64,000 bases of DNA from positions 496,001-560,000 of the forward strand of contig JADKDR010000001.1 in the NCBI GenBank assembly GCA_016714535.1, written 5' to 3'. Of this stretch, positions 27,650 to 36,680 are shown piece after piece. The first letter of the stretch is position 1, and every line of letters starts with the position of its first letter. The notes under the pieces are model-generated. The model searched no databases, had not been told where the DNA came from, and worked only from the letters and a program-made list of their open reading frames with translations. The position numbers were made by a program, and so were the translations under genes. This stretch comes from Bacteroidota bacterium. GTDB lineage: Bacteria > Bacteroidota > Bacteroidia > AKYH767-A > OLB10.

Positions 27650-28847
27650 ATCACAGTGTCCTGTAAATCCCAATGTAACATTAATCAATGCAGGAGGAAC
27701 CGTTGTTTTACCTTCAGGCACTTATAATGACATTATTATTGATAATGCTACCACAGTCGAAATAAACGCTTCCACAATTATCCAAATGAATCCGGGCAAT
27801 AGAATAATAGTGAACCCCGGCAGTACCTTATTCATAAACGATGGCACAATTGAAAATGAAGATGATGAAAACATATTAGAAAGCGAATTGAGAATTGCGC
27901 AGGATATACCTGTTACCCTTGAATATGAGCTGGGTATTTTAGAATTAGCCAAGACTACACTTTATCAACGAATACGCGATAGTATTTTAGATATTGATAC
28001 AAGCACTGTTTTGCAGAATTTTTATAGTCTAAATCAAAATGGCCGTTACAATAATTTTGCTGATGCATCACATTTACGTCTAGATTTTGCAAAAGCAATA
28101 GATGATTTACACTTAGATTATGAACCACAAATCCAATTAATAAAAAGTTATTTGGAAAATAAAAGCCTTCTGTTGGCTAGTATCGGCACCAACAGCAATT
28201 TGATTTCTTACAAGACAACCTTAACAAATACATTTGTAATACAAGGTAATATACAACAAAGTGAAATTGCAATGCGAAATGCTTATTTATTAAAAAAGCC
28301 AATCTTAGACGCTCTGCAAACCAACTGGAGCAATAGTATCAGTTCTATTACCGATAATACATTAATGACTACAAATCTTCAACAATTAACGCCAATATTA
28401 AATAAGATAGTATTTGATAATTTATACTCACTAACCCAAGGGGACATTGAACTTGTTACAACGCTTGCCAATGCATGCCCTTATACTGATGGTGTTGCTG
28501 TTAACTATGCACAAGGTATAATAAAATCGCTTGACCATACCTTTGTAGCAGACAATAAATATAATTGTACACAGGTTGGCATTAATTATAAAGCTTCGAA
28601 TGTTGTAAATGATAAAGGGCAACACATTCCATTTTCAATTGTTGATGAAGTAATTTCATTGCCTATTGAGATAATGCAAGATTATATCGAAATAAATGTG
28701 TTCGACATGTATGGAAAGGTGATAGAAAAAACCAACCCTAACAAGAATACAATAGGCACTACTTCTTGGCCTAATGGAATTTATGTGCTGCAAGTGATTA
28801 GAAAAAACCGTACTTCTCGAAATTACAAATTTAATCTAGTAAAGTAA
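27594..28847 (+). CDS. T9SS type A sorting-domain protein with a long helical middle (5' end frameshifted)
   Basis: About 417 residues in this frame. Hydrophobic signal region IIILLPLFTINILKSQ, then a short beta-rich segment (VVLPSGTYNDIIIDN; IIVNPGSTLFIND) resembling the first strands of a right-handed beta-helix, a long helical region of about 230 residues (residues 90-320), and a C-terminal type A sorting domain (IEINVFDMYGKVIEKTN ... PNGIYVLQVIRKN). The stop TAA shares its last A with the ATG of the next gene (TAATG), so the pair is probably translationally coupled. Function not recognised. The first codon is uncertain because of the C5 frameshift at 27597-27601. Confidence 0.78.
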   Translation: MPPAQIIILLPLFTINILKSQCPVNPNVTLINAGGTVVLPSGTYNDIIIDNATTVEINASTIIQMNPGNRIIVNPGSTLFINDGTIENEDDENILESELRIAQDIPVTLEYELGILELAKTTLYQRIRDSILDIDTSTVLQNFYSLNQNGRYNNFADASHLRLDFAKAIDDLHLDYEPQIQLIKSYLENKSLLLASIGTNSNLISYKTTLTNTFVIQGNIQQSEIAMRNAYLLKKPILDALQTNWSNSISSITDNTLMTTNLQQLTPILNKIVFDNLYSLTQGDIELVTTLANACPYTDGVAVNYAQGIIKSLDHTFVADNKYNCTQVGINYKASNVVNDKGQHIPFSIVDEVISLPIEIMQDYIEINVFDMYGKVIEKTNPNKNTIGTTSWPNGIYVLQVIRKNRTSRNYKFNLVK

Positions 28848-30346
28848 TGAAGCGCATCTATCTAATTGCCTTTTTGTTTTTGTTGTCAGCCATAGGCTTT
28901 TCACAATCAATGAAAGACAATATTATTTATGGGTCAGGCTTAAATGCTTTTCCGTTGTGGGGTCCTGCTATTATAAAATACTCGAATGGAGTGTTTACTA
29001 ATTATGCCATTAATTCAGGTTTTGGAATTACAATGACTTCATTAGCAGCAAATGACTCAAGCGGCAACTTACTTTTTTATAGTAATGGCTTGTATGTAAA
29101 CAATAGATTCCATAATCGAATAAAAGGCTGTGATTCAGTATTTATTGATTCAACTTTCTATACTGACCCGTTTTATCTTGACATAGGCTTAGGTGTAGCG
29201 GATGGGCTTTTCTCTATACCAAAACCCAACGTTCCCCATCACTATCTTGTGTTCCAATTAAACTATGATTTCAGTATTTTTTATCAGGATGCACGGCTTA
29301 CTTATTTTGAAGTGGACATGGATGCTGACAGTGGTCGTGGGGAGGTTATCTCATGTAAAACAAATGTAGTGTACGATACGCTTGCCGATGGTTTTTTATC
29401 AGGCGTAAAGCATGCCAATGGGCGCGATTGGTGGATAGTATGCTTAGAGGCCTTTACCAATAAATACTACAAAGTATTGGTAACACCCGACACCATGCTG
29501 GTAAGTGAACAACTCATTGGACCAATTTTAGATTCTATTGAATATACCGGGCAAGGAAATTTTAGCAACGATGGCAACTGGTATGCACGTGCCGATGCTA
29601 ACGGAGGAATTGTAATAATGCAATTTGACCGCTGTACCGGCATGTTTAGTAATCCCATACATGATACCACGCTTATTATGCAATGTGGGGGTGTCGGCTT
29701 TTCGCCAAATAATAAATTCTTGTATGTGTCAACATGGCTCGATTTGTATCAATACAATTTAGAAGATTCGGCAAATATGGTAGCTACTAAAATTCACGTA
29801 GCGCATACTGATACATTCATTATGCCTAGTTCGCCTTTCTTTAATACCTTTTACAGGCATTTTCTGGGGCCTGATAATAAACTGTATGTAATAACACAGG
29901 CCAACTACAAAGCCATCAATATTATTAACCAACCCGATAACCTGGGCCTTGCATGCGATGTGCAGCAACATGCTTTTCCATTGCTTAAACTTAATCAGCG
30001 CTCGGCTCCCAATTGGCCTAATTATGATTTAGGCCCAGTGTTGGGTAGTGTGTGCGATAGTTTAGGCCTTGGGGTAACACCTAATGCAGTGTTCCAGGAT
30101 TTACGTATCAGTCCCAATCCCGCTATGGAATGGTTCTATATCAACTATACCTTGCCACAGAATACTTCGGCATTGGCAGTGTTGTACGATATAATGGGCA
30201 CCCGCATAGACCAACGAATGTTGTATGGCCACTTTGCTTCGCTGCGGTGGGATTTGCCGCACTTGTCAACAGGGGTGTATATGTTGCATATTACAGGCAA
30301 GGGGATTAACACTTGTAAACGTGTTATGGTCATTGACTCGCAATAA
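28847..30346 (+). CDS. T9SS type A sorting-domain protein, propeller-like
   Basis: 499 residues. Signal peptide ending AIGFSQS at about residue 21. The body has repeats with blade-like wording such as NLLFYSNGLYVNNRFHN, GRDWWIVCLEAFTNKYYKV, GNFSNDGNWYARADANGG and GVGFSPNNKFLYVSTWLDLY, which resemble WD40/YVTN-type propellers often found in T9SS cargo of this phylum. The tail LRISPNPAMEWFYINYTL ... STGVYMLHITGKG is a type A sorting domain. The start overlaps the upstream stop by one base. Probably secreted or surface-attached; no catalytic residues recognised. Confidence 0.85.
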   Translation: MKRIYLIAFLFLLSAIGFSQSMKDNIIYGSGLNAFPLWGPAIIKYSNGVFTNYAINSGFGITMTSLAANDSSGNLLFYSNGLYVNNRFHNRIKGCDSVFIDSTFYTDPFYLDIGLGVADGLFSIPKPNVPHHYLVFQLNYDFSIFYQDARLTYFEVDMDADSGRGEVISCKTNVVYDTLADGFLSGVKHANGRDWWIVCLEAFTNKYYKVLVTPDTMLVSEQLIGPILDSIEYTGQGNFSNDGNWYARADANGGIVIMQFDRCTGMFSNPIHDTTLIMQCGGVGFSPNNKFLYVSTWLDLYQYNLEDSANMVATKIHVAHTDTFIMPSSPFFNTFYRHFLGPDNKLYVITQANYKAINIINQPDNLGLACDVQQHAFPLLKLNQRSAPNWPNYDLGPVLGSVCDSLGLGVTPNAVFQDLRISPNPAMEWFYINYTLPQNTSALAVLYDIMGTRIDQRMLYGHFASLRWDLPHLSTGVYMLHITGKGINTCKRVMVIDSQ

Positions 30347-30540
30347 TATTGGGAGGTAATACGGGAGAGGTGAAAAACATAGAACTGCACTATGGTGAGA
30401 AGTGAATAAATAAGCAACTGATTAAATAGCCAAACCAGAGCGACAGGTTAATAGAAAATGCAAAAAACATCAACATAGCCCCAGCGGGGCGACACAAATA
30501 AAATCATAATGGGTATCACAAATTTTCCCTCGCTACAGAA

Positions 30541-30658
30541 AGCGTCCACACTTGTGGCCGTTTATTATCGCAATGCTTTCAATGAAATATTTCTATGACA
30601 AGTAATAAAAATGAATGGATATTACACAAACGTGCTATAGGCCACAAGCGTGGACGCT
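30541..30658. repeat. Inverted pair of 19-bp repeats (REP/MITE-like)
   Basis: AGCGTCCACACTTGTGGCC (30541-30559) and GGCCACAAGCGTGGACGCT (30640-30658) are inverted copies with one mismatch, flanking 80 bases without coding capacity. The right copy is itself palindromic around CCACAAGCGTGG. The arrangement matches a paired REP element. Confidence 0.6.
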
Positions 30659-30755
30659 TGCGGGAGATGTGAGTTGCACGAATTAGAACAAAGGAAAATT
30701 CCTATAGCCTGAAGGTTAATAAAATCGACTAGTTTCCTTTTGGAATGCAAATTAC

Positions 30756-30779
30756 AGCCCATGGCATCTGCCATGGGCT
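30756..30779. repeat. Perfect 11-bp stem hairpin after the FG-GAP gene
   Basis: AGCCCATGGCA / TGCCATGGGCT with a 2-nt loop, 8 bases beyond the stop of the minus-strand FG-GAP gene. No T tract follows on the minus strand, so termination is not assured. Its core CATGGCAGATGCCATG (minus strand) is nearly the same as that of the terminator-like hairpin at 38129-38152. Confidence 0.65.
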
Positions 30780-30787
30780 ATGTTAAT

Positions 30788-32995
30788 TTACAATTTTATC
30801 AACCTATACCCACCCGTTGCATTTTCAATGACCAACGTATATACTCCCGGTGACATACTACTGATATCAATGACGTTGTTGTAGGCCGTTAGCCTTGCAC
30901 TTTTTACTTCCTGGCCAAGCGATGAAAAAATTCTTACCATAAAGGAAGATGTGTTATTCAAAATAGTTTTTGAAACGGTAACCGTATTAGTTGCCGGATT
31001 TGGAAAAACGGAATACGCTGATGAAGCTACCTGCTCTTCAACAGCGCTAGCGCTGTTGTAATAGATGCCTAGTCCTCCGCTGCGGTTACCAATGCATAAA
31101 TCCATTGATCCATTGCCATTAATATCAAATACTGCGGGAGCTATATTCGGCCCTTCGGTACCATTAATTAATGTTTGTCCCAAATTATAATTGCCCATCA
31201 TGTTGCCATCTATATTGTCATATATGTACACATTACCCGATTCGCTGCCTATAGCAAGTTTAGTTACACCATTTTCTTTATAAAATGCCGGTGCTGCATA
31301 TCCGGTTATGGCAAATATGGGTGCCACATTTATGCCCCCTAAGGTATCTTTGGTTGGTATATTGCTGAACTGTGGGCTTGCTGCAGTTCCGGTGTTTTCA
31401 AAATATTGCATCCAACCTCTTCGCCTTCCAATTACTAAATCGAGTCTACCATCTGCATTCAAATCTATAATCTGCGGCATGCTATAATTACCCACATCAA
31501 TGCTAAAATAGTTTGGGCTTGTCAATACAAAATTGGCAACACTACCAATAGGGTTATTTGCAAAATAATGCAACTGCCCATCTTCAGTACCAATAATCAT
31601 GTCTATATCTCCATCGTTATCCATATCACCAAACGAAGGTGTTGCTCCTCCGGTAGCGAGGTTAAGTGAATTAACATCTGCAAAATTGCGATCTATTAAT
31701 TCAAACTGTGGTGCTTGTGCGGTACCAATATTTTTCAATAACATCAATCCGGTTTTTATTCCATTTTCCTCTGGAAAATATTTTTCGTTACCGACCACTA
31801 AATCCATCAGACCATCGCCATTATAATCGAAAAATTGTGGGAATGCATACGCTCCCGTTTCTATCATATCGCGTTGCAGAAAAAGACTATCGTTAAAATG
31901 AAAATAAGGATCCTGTGTAGTCGATGTATCTGTATAAAGCCAAACAGAATGATTATTATAATCGCGTATGGCGCAAAACAAAATGTCTTTGCGTCCGTCA
32001 TTGTTGGCATCGCTCAAACCATGTTGAATAAATGTTTTTACTTCTGCAGGTTTATCGTACGAAGGAAACGACTGATCTTGACTATCGGCAATGGGCAAAA
32101 AATTATCGCCACCATTGTGCGCCATAAGTGAAAACTCTGAATTCACATCACCAAATAATAATTCAGGATCACCATCACCATCTTCATCAAAAGCGGTAAG
32201 GCTGCTCAGTGTGTCATCACGCTTAGCTGCATCCGAAGGGTTGTAATCAGCATACCATTCATCAATCGGATTTTTTGCAAACAAACTGCATGTGGCATTA
32301 AACTGGCATACTCCATTTGTTCCTAAACATAAAACCATTTTGCCCCAGCAAAATGTATCGGTAACAAAAATGAGAGAATCACAACCAAACCCTAACTGAC
32401 TTGATTTATTGCGATGCAAGAAAACGGTTCCATCTGGAAAATTAGGCCAGGCAAAAATGTCAAGGTCGGTGTCGTTATCCAAATCCCAAAAAGTAATTGC
32501 TTGTTCGGAGCTTGCATATATATTGGTGGGCAGTGGTCCAAAGTTTGTCATAAGTTGAGAGGTAACCAAGGTAAACTGCACATTGCCCGTAGTGGATGTA
32601 TTTTTATAAACTGCCACATTGCCCTGTATATTGCTATGTGTAAAAATATCGGCCTTGCCATCACAATCATAATCCTGACAAAGTATCCAATCTTTGAATT
32701 GGGTAAAGTATTGAGCATACTCTACAGCGTACTGATAGCTGGTATTTCCGGCACTTCCTTTATTAAGAAAAACAGAAGGCTTATTTGTTTTCATATCAAA
32801 AAACAACAAGTCGTTTTTTCCATCCAAGTCAATATCAATTTCAGAAGGAATACAATTATTAAGCCCACCTGCCCAAGGGTCGGCAAGCGTATTGCCATTG
32901 TGTGTAACCATTGGATTAGCCCTAAAATAAAATTGGGCCGTAGAAATTTTTACAATTACCAGTACAACAAAAGCTGTACACAAAATTTTATTCAT
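30788..32995 (-). CDS. FG-GAP/VCBS repeat protein with T9SS type A sorting domain
   Basis: 735 residues. Signal peptide FVVLVIVKISTAQ, then about eight FG-GAP-like calcium-binding repeats spread along the chain: DIDLDGKNDLLFFD, DYDCDGKADIFTH, DLDNDTDLDIFAW, DEDGDGDPELLFG, DANNDGRKDILFC, DYNGDGLMDLVVG, DMDNDGDIDMIIG, DLNADGRLDLVIG and DINGNGSMDLCIG. The C-terminus YSVFPNPATNTVTVSK ... SPGVYTLVIENATGG is a type A sorting domain. FG-GAP repeats form integrin-like beta-propellers, often in secreted adhesins or enzymes; no catalytic domain is present. The next gene upstream on this strand ends at 33052, so the two may be co-transcribed. Confidence 0.93.
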   Translation of the reverse strand: MNKILCTAFVVLVIVKISTAQFYFRANPMVTHNGNTLADPWAGGLNNCIPSEIDIDLDGKNDLLFFDMKTNKPSVFLNKGSAGNTSYQYAVEYAQYFTQFKDWILCQDYDCDGKADIFTHSNIQGNVAVYKNTSTTGNVQFTLVTSQLMTNFGPLPTNIYASSEQAITFWDLDNDTDLDIFAWPNFPDGTVFLHRNKSSQLGFGCDSLIFVTDTFCWGKMVLCLGTNGVCQFNATCSLFAKNPIDEWYADYNPSDAAKRDDTLSSLTAFDEDGDGDPELLFGDVNSEFSLMAHNGGDNFLPIADSQDQSFPSYDKPAEVKTFIQHGLSDANNDGRKDILFCAIRDYNNHSVWLYTDTSTTQDPYFHFNDSLFLQRDMIETGAYAFPQFFDYNGDGLMDLVVGNEKYFPEENGIKTGLMLLKNIGTAQAPQFELIDRNFADVNSLNLATGGATPSFGDMDNDGDIDMIIGTEDGQLHYFANNPIGSVANFVLTSPNYFSIDVGNYSMPQIIDLNADGRLDLVIGRRRGWMQYFENTGTAASPQFSNIPTKDTLGGINVAPIFAITGYAAPAFYKENGVTKLAIGSESGNVYIYDNIDGNMMGNYNLGQTLINGTEGPNIAPAVFDINGNGSMDLCIGNRSGGLGIYYNSASAVEEQVASSAYSVFPNPATNTVTVSKTILNNTSSFMVRIFSSLGQEVKSARLTAYNNVIDISSMSPGVYTLVIENATGGYRLIKL

Positions 32996-33051
32996 GTTGA
33001 AGTGATTTTATTTATAAACGAATTTAAAGCAAAAGTGTTTGATGTCTGATT

Positions 33052-35946
33052 TTAATAGACAACATTAATAATTCCCTGACGGTAGTGCCTCTTACCAAGA
33101 TCATCCTGAATAAAAATGGTATAAGCATAAGCACCTTGCTGAACTCGCTTTCCGGCAAAGTCAGTTCCGCGCCATTGAAAATTTTTGTTCTTTGTGTTAA
33201 ACACCATTTGGCCCAGACGGTTAAACAAACTGAATTCAATATTATCTACACCTTCCCAAACAGCCTTTAATACATCATTGAATCCATCTTCATTCGGAGT
33301 AAAAGCATTAGGCAAATACAAGGCATAAAATGGATTTATTTCAACTACAATGCTGATCGAATCCTTGCATCCTCCTGCACTGGTTGTGTATAACCATACA
33401 ATATACGTTCCTGTATCCTGATAGGTGTGTAAGACATTGTCACAACCTAAATGGGTTGTGCCATCACCAAAATCTATCAGGCACGAATCGCCATATTGAG
33501 TAGTATTGATAAACTGGATTAAAGGATTGGCAATAGTGGCTACCAATGGGTCAGCATCAAGTCCCGGGATAGGCGTTTGTGTTACATTAACCAAGGAGCT
33601 ATCTGTATAAGTTGTACTGCAACCATTTGGTGATGTAACCGTTAGGCTTACATGGTAAACTCCTGATACCGTATAGGTATACGATGGGTTTTGCAAAGAA
33701 GATGTATCTCCGTTTCCAAAATTCCAGAGGTACGTACTACCCGGTGGTGCGCTGCTGCTATCAGTAAAATTGGTAGTCAATGGTGGACAACCTAAAATCG
33801 TATCGGCACCAAAATCAACCGTAGGTGCATCTAATATGGTTACCGTTACAGTATCCGTATCGGGAGGGCAACCATTGGCCGAAGTTATCAGACTAACAAT
33901 ATAGGTACCAATCTGATTATAAGTAACTCCTGTTACAGTCGCAGTATTGGCATTGGCAGGGGCAGCATTGGCCGTAAAATCCCAAATGATTCCGGCACCC
34001 TGAACCAACGGGGCATTTATGGTAAAATCAAAACTGTTATTACTAATACACTGGGTTAACAAGGTAGTACTTCCTATAACCGCTTCCTGGTTTGCGGTAA
34101 CCGTAACGGTTACCGTATCGGTAGCTGAGCAATAGGTATTGCTCACCGTTAGGTAATAGGATTGAACGAGCGCGGTATTTCCGGTGTTTTGCAAATTGCA
34201 ATACGGTTGGGCTACCGAAGTTGAACTTAACGAAACAGCAGGCGACCATGCATATGTAATTAATGGAATGATTGGAGCACCAAGTTGTCCACTATCGAGC
34301 GAACAAAAGGCAAGATCGATTCCTGCATCGGCCACCGGAGTTATGCCTACATAAATAGTATCGGTAAGGGTATCATTGCAATTACTATTAATCATGATTA
34401 ACGAAACAATGTGTGGGCCCGAAGTTGCCCAGTCAATGTCAAATGGTCCAAGGTTACTGCCTGAAATAATATTTCCGCCATCAAAGTCCCAAAAATAAGT
34501 GGCTCCCGGAGTTGAACCGGTGTAGGTAATTGTAACTGTTTCTCCGGTGCAAAGTGTGTCATCACTAAGAGAAAAATTTGCATCGGGAGAATCCTGAATA
34601 TATATAGTATCCGTTGTGGGTTTCGAAATGCAACCGTTTTCAAGCACTGCAAGCCCAACAATATACGTACCTGAAGTAGCGAAGGTAAGGGCATGTGGCC
34701 CCTGCACTGTGCCACCCGGCACGGCAGTAGCTCCTCCGAATATCCAGTTATACAAACCTGCTATTGTACCGGTACCGGTATATGTTGTTAGCACAGGTTG
34801 ATTGGTGCATGCAGTATCCGTAATAAAAAAGGAAGAAGTAGGTTTTTCATTAACCGTAATTAGCTGATAAGTTAACGCGCTTATACATCCGGCATCGTTT
34901 ACTTGTAAGCCGATGCTGTCAAGTTGAGGGGTGCTCCATGTAAGCATCAAAGTGTCGTTTCCATTACCGCCAACCACAAAGGCATTTCCGGTATTCCAGG
35001 TGTAGATGGTGCCGTTATTCACAATTCCGGTATAGGCAATCATGATGGTATCGCCTGTACAAACCGTTGCCTGCATATTAAAATTAGAATCGGGTGGTGC
35101 ACTTACATAAACATTTTTAATTACTGTATCGCTGCTACATCCATTTTTTACAACATACAAACTTACCTGAAAAGTTCCTGCAGATTGCCACTGCACGGTA
35201 ATGGGACCTTGCCCCGAACCACTTACAATAGTCGCTCCCGAAAAATCCCAATTATACGCTGCGGTTGTATCAGCATTGCCTACATAAACAGCTGTTGTGG
35301 TTTGGGTAAGGCAAATAGTGGTATCAGTAAAAATAAAATCAGCTGTAGGCTTATCATAGACGGTAACAGAGGCACTACTTGTGTGTGAGCAACCATTATT
35401 GCTATTTGAAGCAACTAAAGAAATCAGATAGGTACCGGTGGCAATATACGTTTGTGCCGGAGGATTAGGCCCTGCAAATGTATTACCATTGCCAAAGATC
35501 CAGTTATAGGTTGTAACCCCCACACTGCTGTCAAGCACGGTTGTAGTTAACGAACCGCAGCCGGTGGCACTGCTAATAGCGAAACCGGAGTATGGTGCCA
35601 TTTCGAAAGTTCCACCCCACGAAAGTGTATAGCCAACACCGGGCAACCACGAAGCATTGTTAATATGAATAACATACGTATTACCTGCTGTAACTATTAC
35701 CGACTGACAAATATGTCCGCTACTACATGGCGTAGTTGAGGTGTCTTGCATTCCCGTAATTTGCCCACCGGGTGGGGTGTACACATAGTTACACGCAATG
35801 GAAACTCCAGGACAACCTCCGGTAATATCAAGCACTTCCCAATCAAGGTTAATATTTCCACTAGGTGTTGCCAACCACTCAAGCGTTCCGGTCTTTGCCA
35901 CATCAAACTTAAAGTACATGTCGCTTTGGGGCCAAACTTGTAGCAT
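33052..35946 (-). CDS. PKD-repeat surface protein with gliding-motility-type (T9SS type B) C-terminus, main part (frameshifted)
   Basis: 964 residues in this frame. It contains about ten PKD domains or PKD-like modules (TYNWIFGNGNTFAG, AYNWDFSGATIVSG, TYFWDFDGGNIISG, TYLWNFGNGDTSSLQNPSYT, LIDFGDGTTHLG). It ends with the T9SS type B / gliding-motility C-terminal domain: LYLPNAFTPNEDGFNDVL, IEFSLFNRLGQMVFNTK, WRGTDFAGKRVQQGAYAYTI. Type B cargo are anchored or released at the surface by a route partly distinct from type A. The ATG at 35946 is internal: the signal peptide and first domain are in the next feature, joined by one missing base at the G4 run 35928-35931. Confidence 0.88.
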   Translation of the reverse strand: MLQVWPQSDMYFKFDVAKTGTLEWLATPSGNINLDWEVLDITGGCPGVSIACNYVYTPPGGQITGMQDTSTTPCSSGHICQSVIVTAGNTYVIHINNASWLPGVGYTLSWGGTFEMAPYSGFAISSATGCGSLTTTVLDSSVGVTTYNWIFGNGNTFAGPNPPAQTYIATGTYLISLVASNSNNGCSHTSSASVTVYDKPTADFIFTDTTICLTQTTTAVYVGNADTTAAYNWDFSGATIVSGSGQGPITVQWQSAGTFQVSLYVVKNGCSSDTVIKNVYVSAPPDSNFNMQATVCTGDTIMIAYTGIVNNGTIYTWNTGNAFVVGGNGNDTLMLTWSTPQLDSIGLQVNDAGCISALTYQLITVNEKPTSSFFITDTACTNQPVLTTYTGTGTIAGLYNWIFGGATAVPGGTVQGPHALTFATSGTYIVGLAVLENGCISKPTTDTIYIQDSPDANFSLSDDTLCTGETVTITYTGSTPGATYFWDFDGGNIISGSNLGPFDIDWATSGPHIVSLIMINSNCNDTLTDTIYVGITPVADAGIDLAFCSLDSGQLGAPIIPLITYAWSPAVSLSSTSVAQPYCNLQNTGNTALVQSYYLTVSNTYCSATDTVTVTVTANQEAVIGSTTLLTQCISNNSFDFTINAPLVQGAGIIWDFTANAAPANANTATVTGVTYNQIGTYIVSLITSANGCPPDTDTVTVTILDAPTVDFGADTILGCPPLTTNFTDSSSAPPGSTYLWNFGNGDTSSLQNPSYTYTVSGVYHVSLTVTSPNGCSTTYTDSSLVNVTQTPIPGLDADPLVATIANPLIQFINTTQYGDSCLIDFGDGTTHLGCDNVLHTYQDTGTYIVWLYTTSAGGCKDSISIVVEINPFYALYLPNAFTPNEDGFNDVLKAVWEGVDNIEFSLFNRLGQMVFNTKNKNFQWRGTDFAGKRVQQGAYAYTIFIQDDLGKRHYRQGIINVVY

Positions 35947-36527
35947 GATATGGTATCGCCCGAAGAGGTAAAAGCAGGAGCACCCAATGTGGTCACTGTT
36001 TGCTTATTACAAACCTGAATGGCATTTACACAAGAGTCGCCTATACCGGGGCCGTAAGGTGGTAAATTGTCGATAGAAGTTATGCAAACTGTAAATTCAC
36101 CATCGCCAGTAAGCGAAGTAACTTCAAACCACACTTGAGTTCCGATAGGTAATAACTGGTTGACTAGCGCTGTGCCGTTGGGACCAGGTGCAGTATTACA
36201 ATCGAGGGGAATGTTACCCGAACATCCTCCCGTTGGAATGGTAATACTAACTGTTTGAGCCGGATTACCACCTGTTGGCGATACTGCTATCAGATTATTT
36301 GTTCCCGTGGTAATGTAGGTAAACCAAACTTCGTTGCCTCCGGTAGGTGCATTACAAGCATTGGGCGCAATGGCATCGGGGGTGGCATTTAGGTTGGTGG
36401 CGGTGAGGCAAATTTGACCAGTGGCAGGAATTACAATTGGAATAGCATTGTAACACTCATCGTTAGAAGGCTGAGCATAAGCAGCTATTGAATAAAACAA
36501 CAAAGCAAAGACTAAATATTTTTTCAT
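35697..36527 (-). CDS. PKD/T9SS-B surface protein, N-terminal part (frameshifted)
   Basis: The start ATG at 36527 gives a typical signal peptide (MKKYLVFALLFYSIAAYAQ); the longer in-frame start at 36566 would put 13 residues in front of it. The mature N-terminus PSNDECYNAIPIV begins a cysteine-containing beta-sandwich domain that recurs (DSCVNAIQVCNKQT), common at the start of T9SS type B proteins. Genuine coding ends at about 35931; the remaining residues to the stop at 35697 are read out of frame. It belongs to the same gene as the previous CDS. Confidence 0.8.
   Translation of the reverse strand: MKKYLVFALLFYSIAAYAQPSNDECYNAIPIVIPATGQICLTATNLNATPDAIAPNACNAPTGGNEVWFTYITTGTNNLIAVSPTGGNPAQTVSITIPTGGCSGNIPLDCNTAPGPNGTALVNQLLPIGTQVWFEVTSLTGDGEFTVCITSIDNLPPYGPGIGDSCVNAIQVCNKQTVTTLGAPAFTSSGDTISCYKFGPKATCTLSLMWQRPERLSGWQHLVEILTLIGKCLILPEVVLEFPLRVTMCTPHPVGKLRECKTPQLRHVVADIFVSR
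35928..35931 (-). other. Homopolymer at the frameshift of the PKD/T9SS-B gene
   Basis: GGGG on the plus strand (C4 in the gene). A fifth C would make the frame read YKFGPQSDMYFKFDVA, which fits the family wording of this domain; as written the upstream frame gives YKFGPKATCTL and then unrelated sequence. Over 33052-36527 the joined protein would have about 1,158 residues. Confidence 0.72.
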
Positions 36528-36623
36528 TGACAGATTTATCGAAGAATTAGCAGTTTGAAATTTCATTATTAGGATACCGGTGTCACAGATACTTTTAGCA
36601 AGCCAAAATACTAATTGTCAAAC

Positions 36624-36654
36624 TTTGAACTTAATCATATTGTGTCCACCTTTG
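36624..36654 (+). promoter_or_regulatory. Promoter of the M20 dipeptidase gene
   Basis: TTTG at 36624-36627, exactly 19 bases, then CACCTTTG at 36647-36654, a one-mismatch match to the Bacteroidota TTTG-N19-TAnnTTTG promoter. It lies 26 bases before the ATG at 36681, which rules out the in-frame start at 36615. Confidence 0.7.
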
Positions 36655-36680
36655 CAAAATTATCAAATTTTATTTTTAAG

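Larger units (their letters stand above)
30347..30787. other. Intergenic region rich in short palindromic repeats
   Basis: No gene was recognised in 441 bases between two convergent T9SS genes. It contains at least three separate palindromic units: GCCCC-AGC-GGGGC at 30478-30490, the inverted pair at 30541-30658, and the hairpin at 30756-30779. This mosaic of REP-like sequences looks like an accumulation site for short mobile palindromes and may also end transcripts from both sides. Confidence 0.55.

Noticed and set aside
30541..30658. CRISPR repeats
   Set aside because: Only two copies, inverted rather than direct, with no spacer series and no cas genes.
36615..36680. Longer start of the M20 peptidase at 36615
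   Set aside because: The promoter TTTG-N19-CACCTTTG lies downstream of that start, so it cannot be on the transcript.
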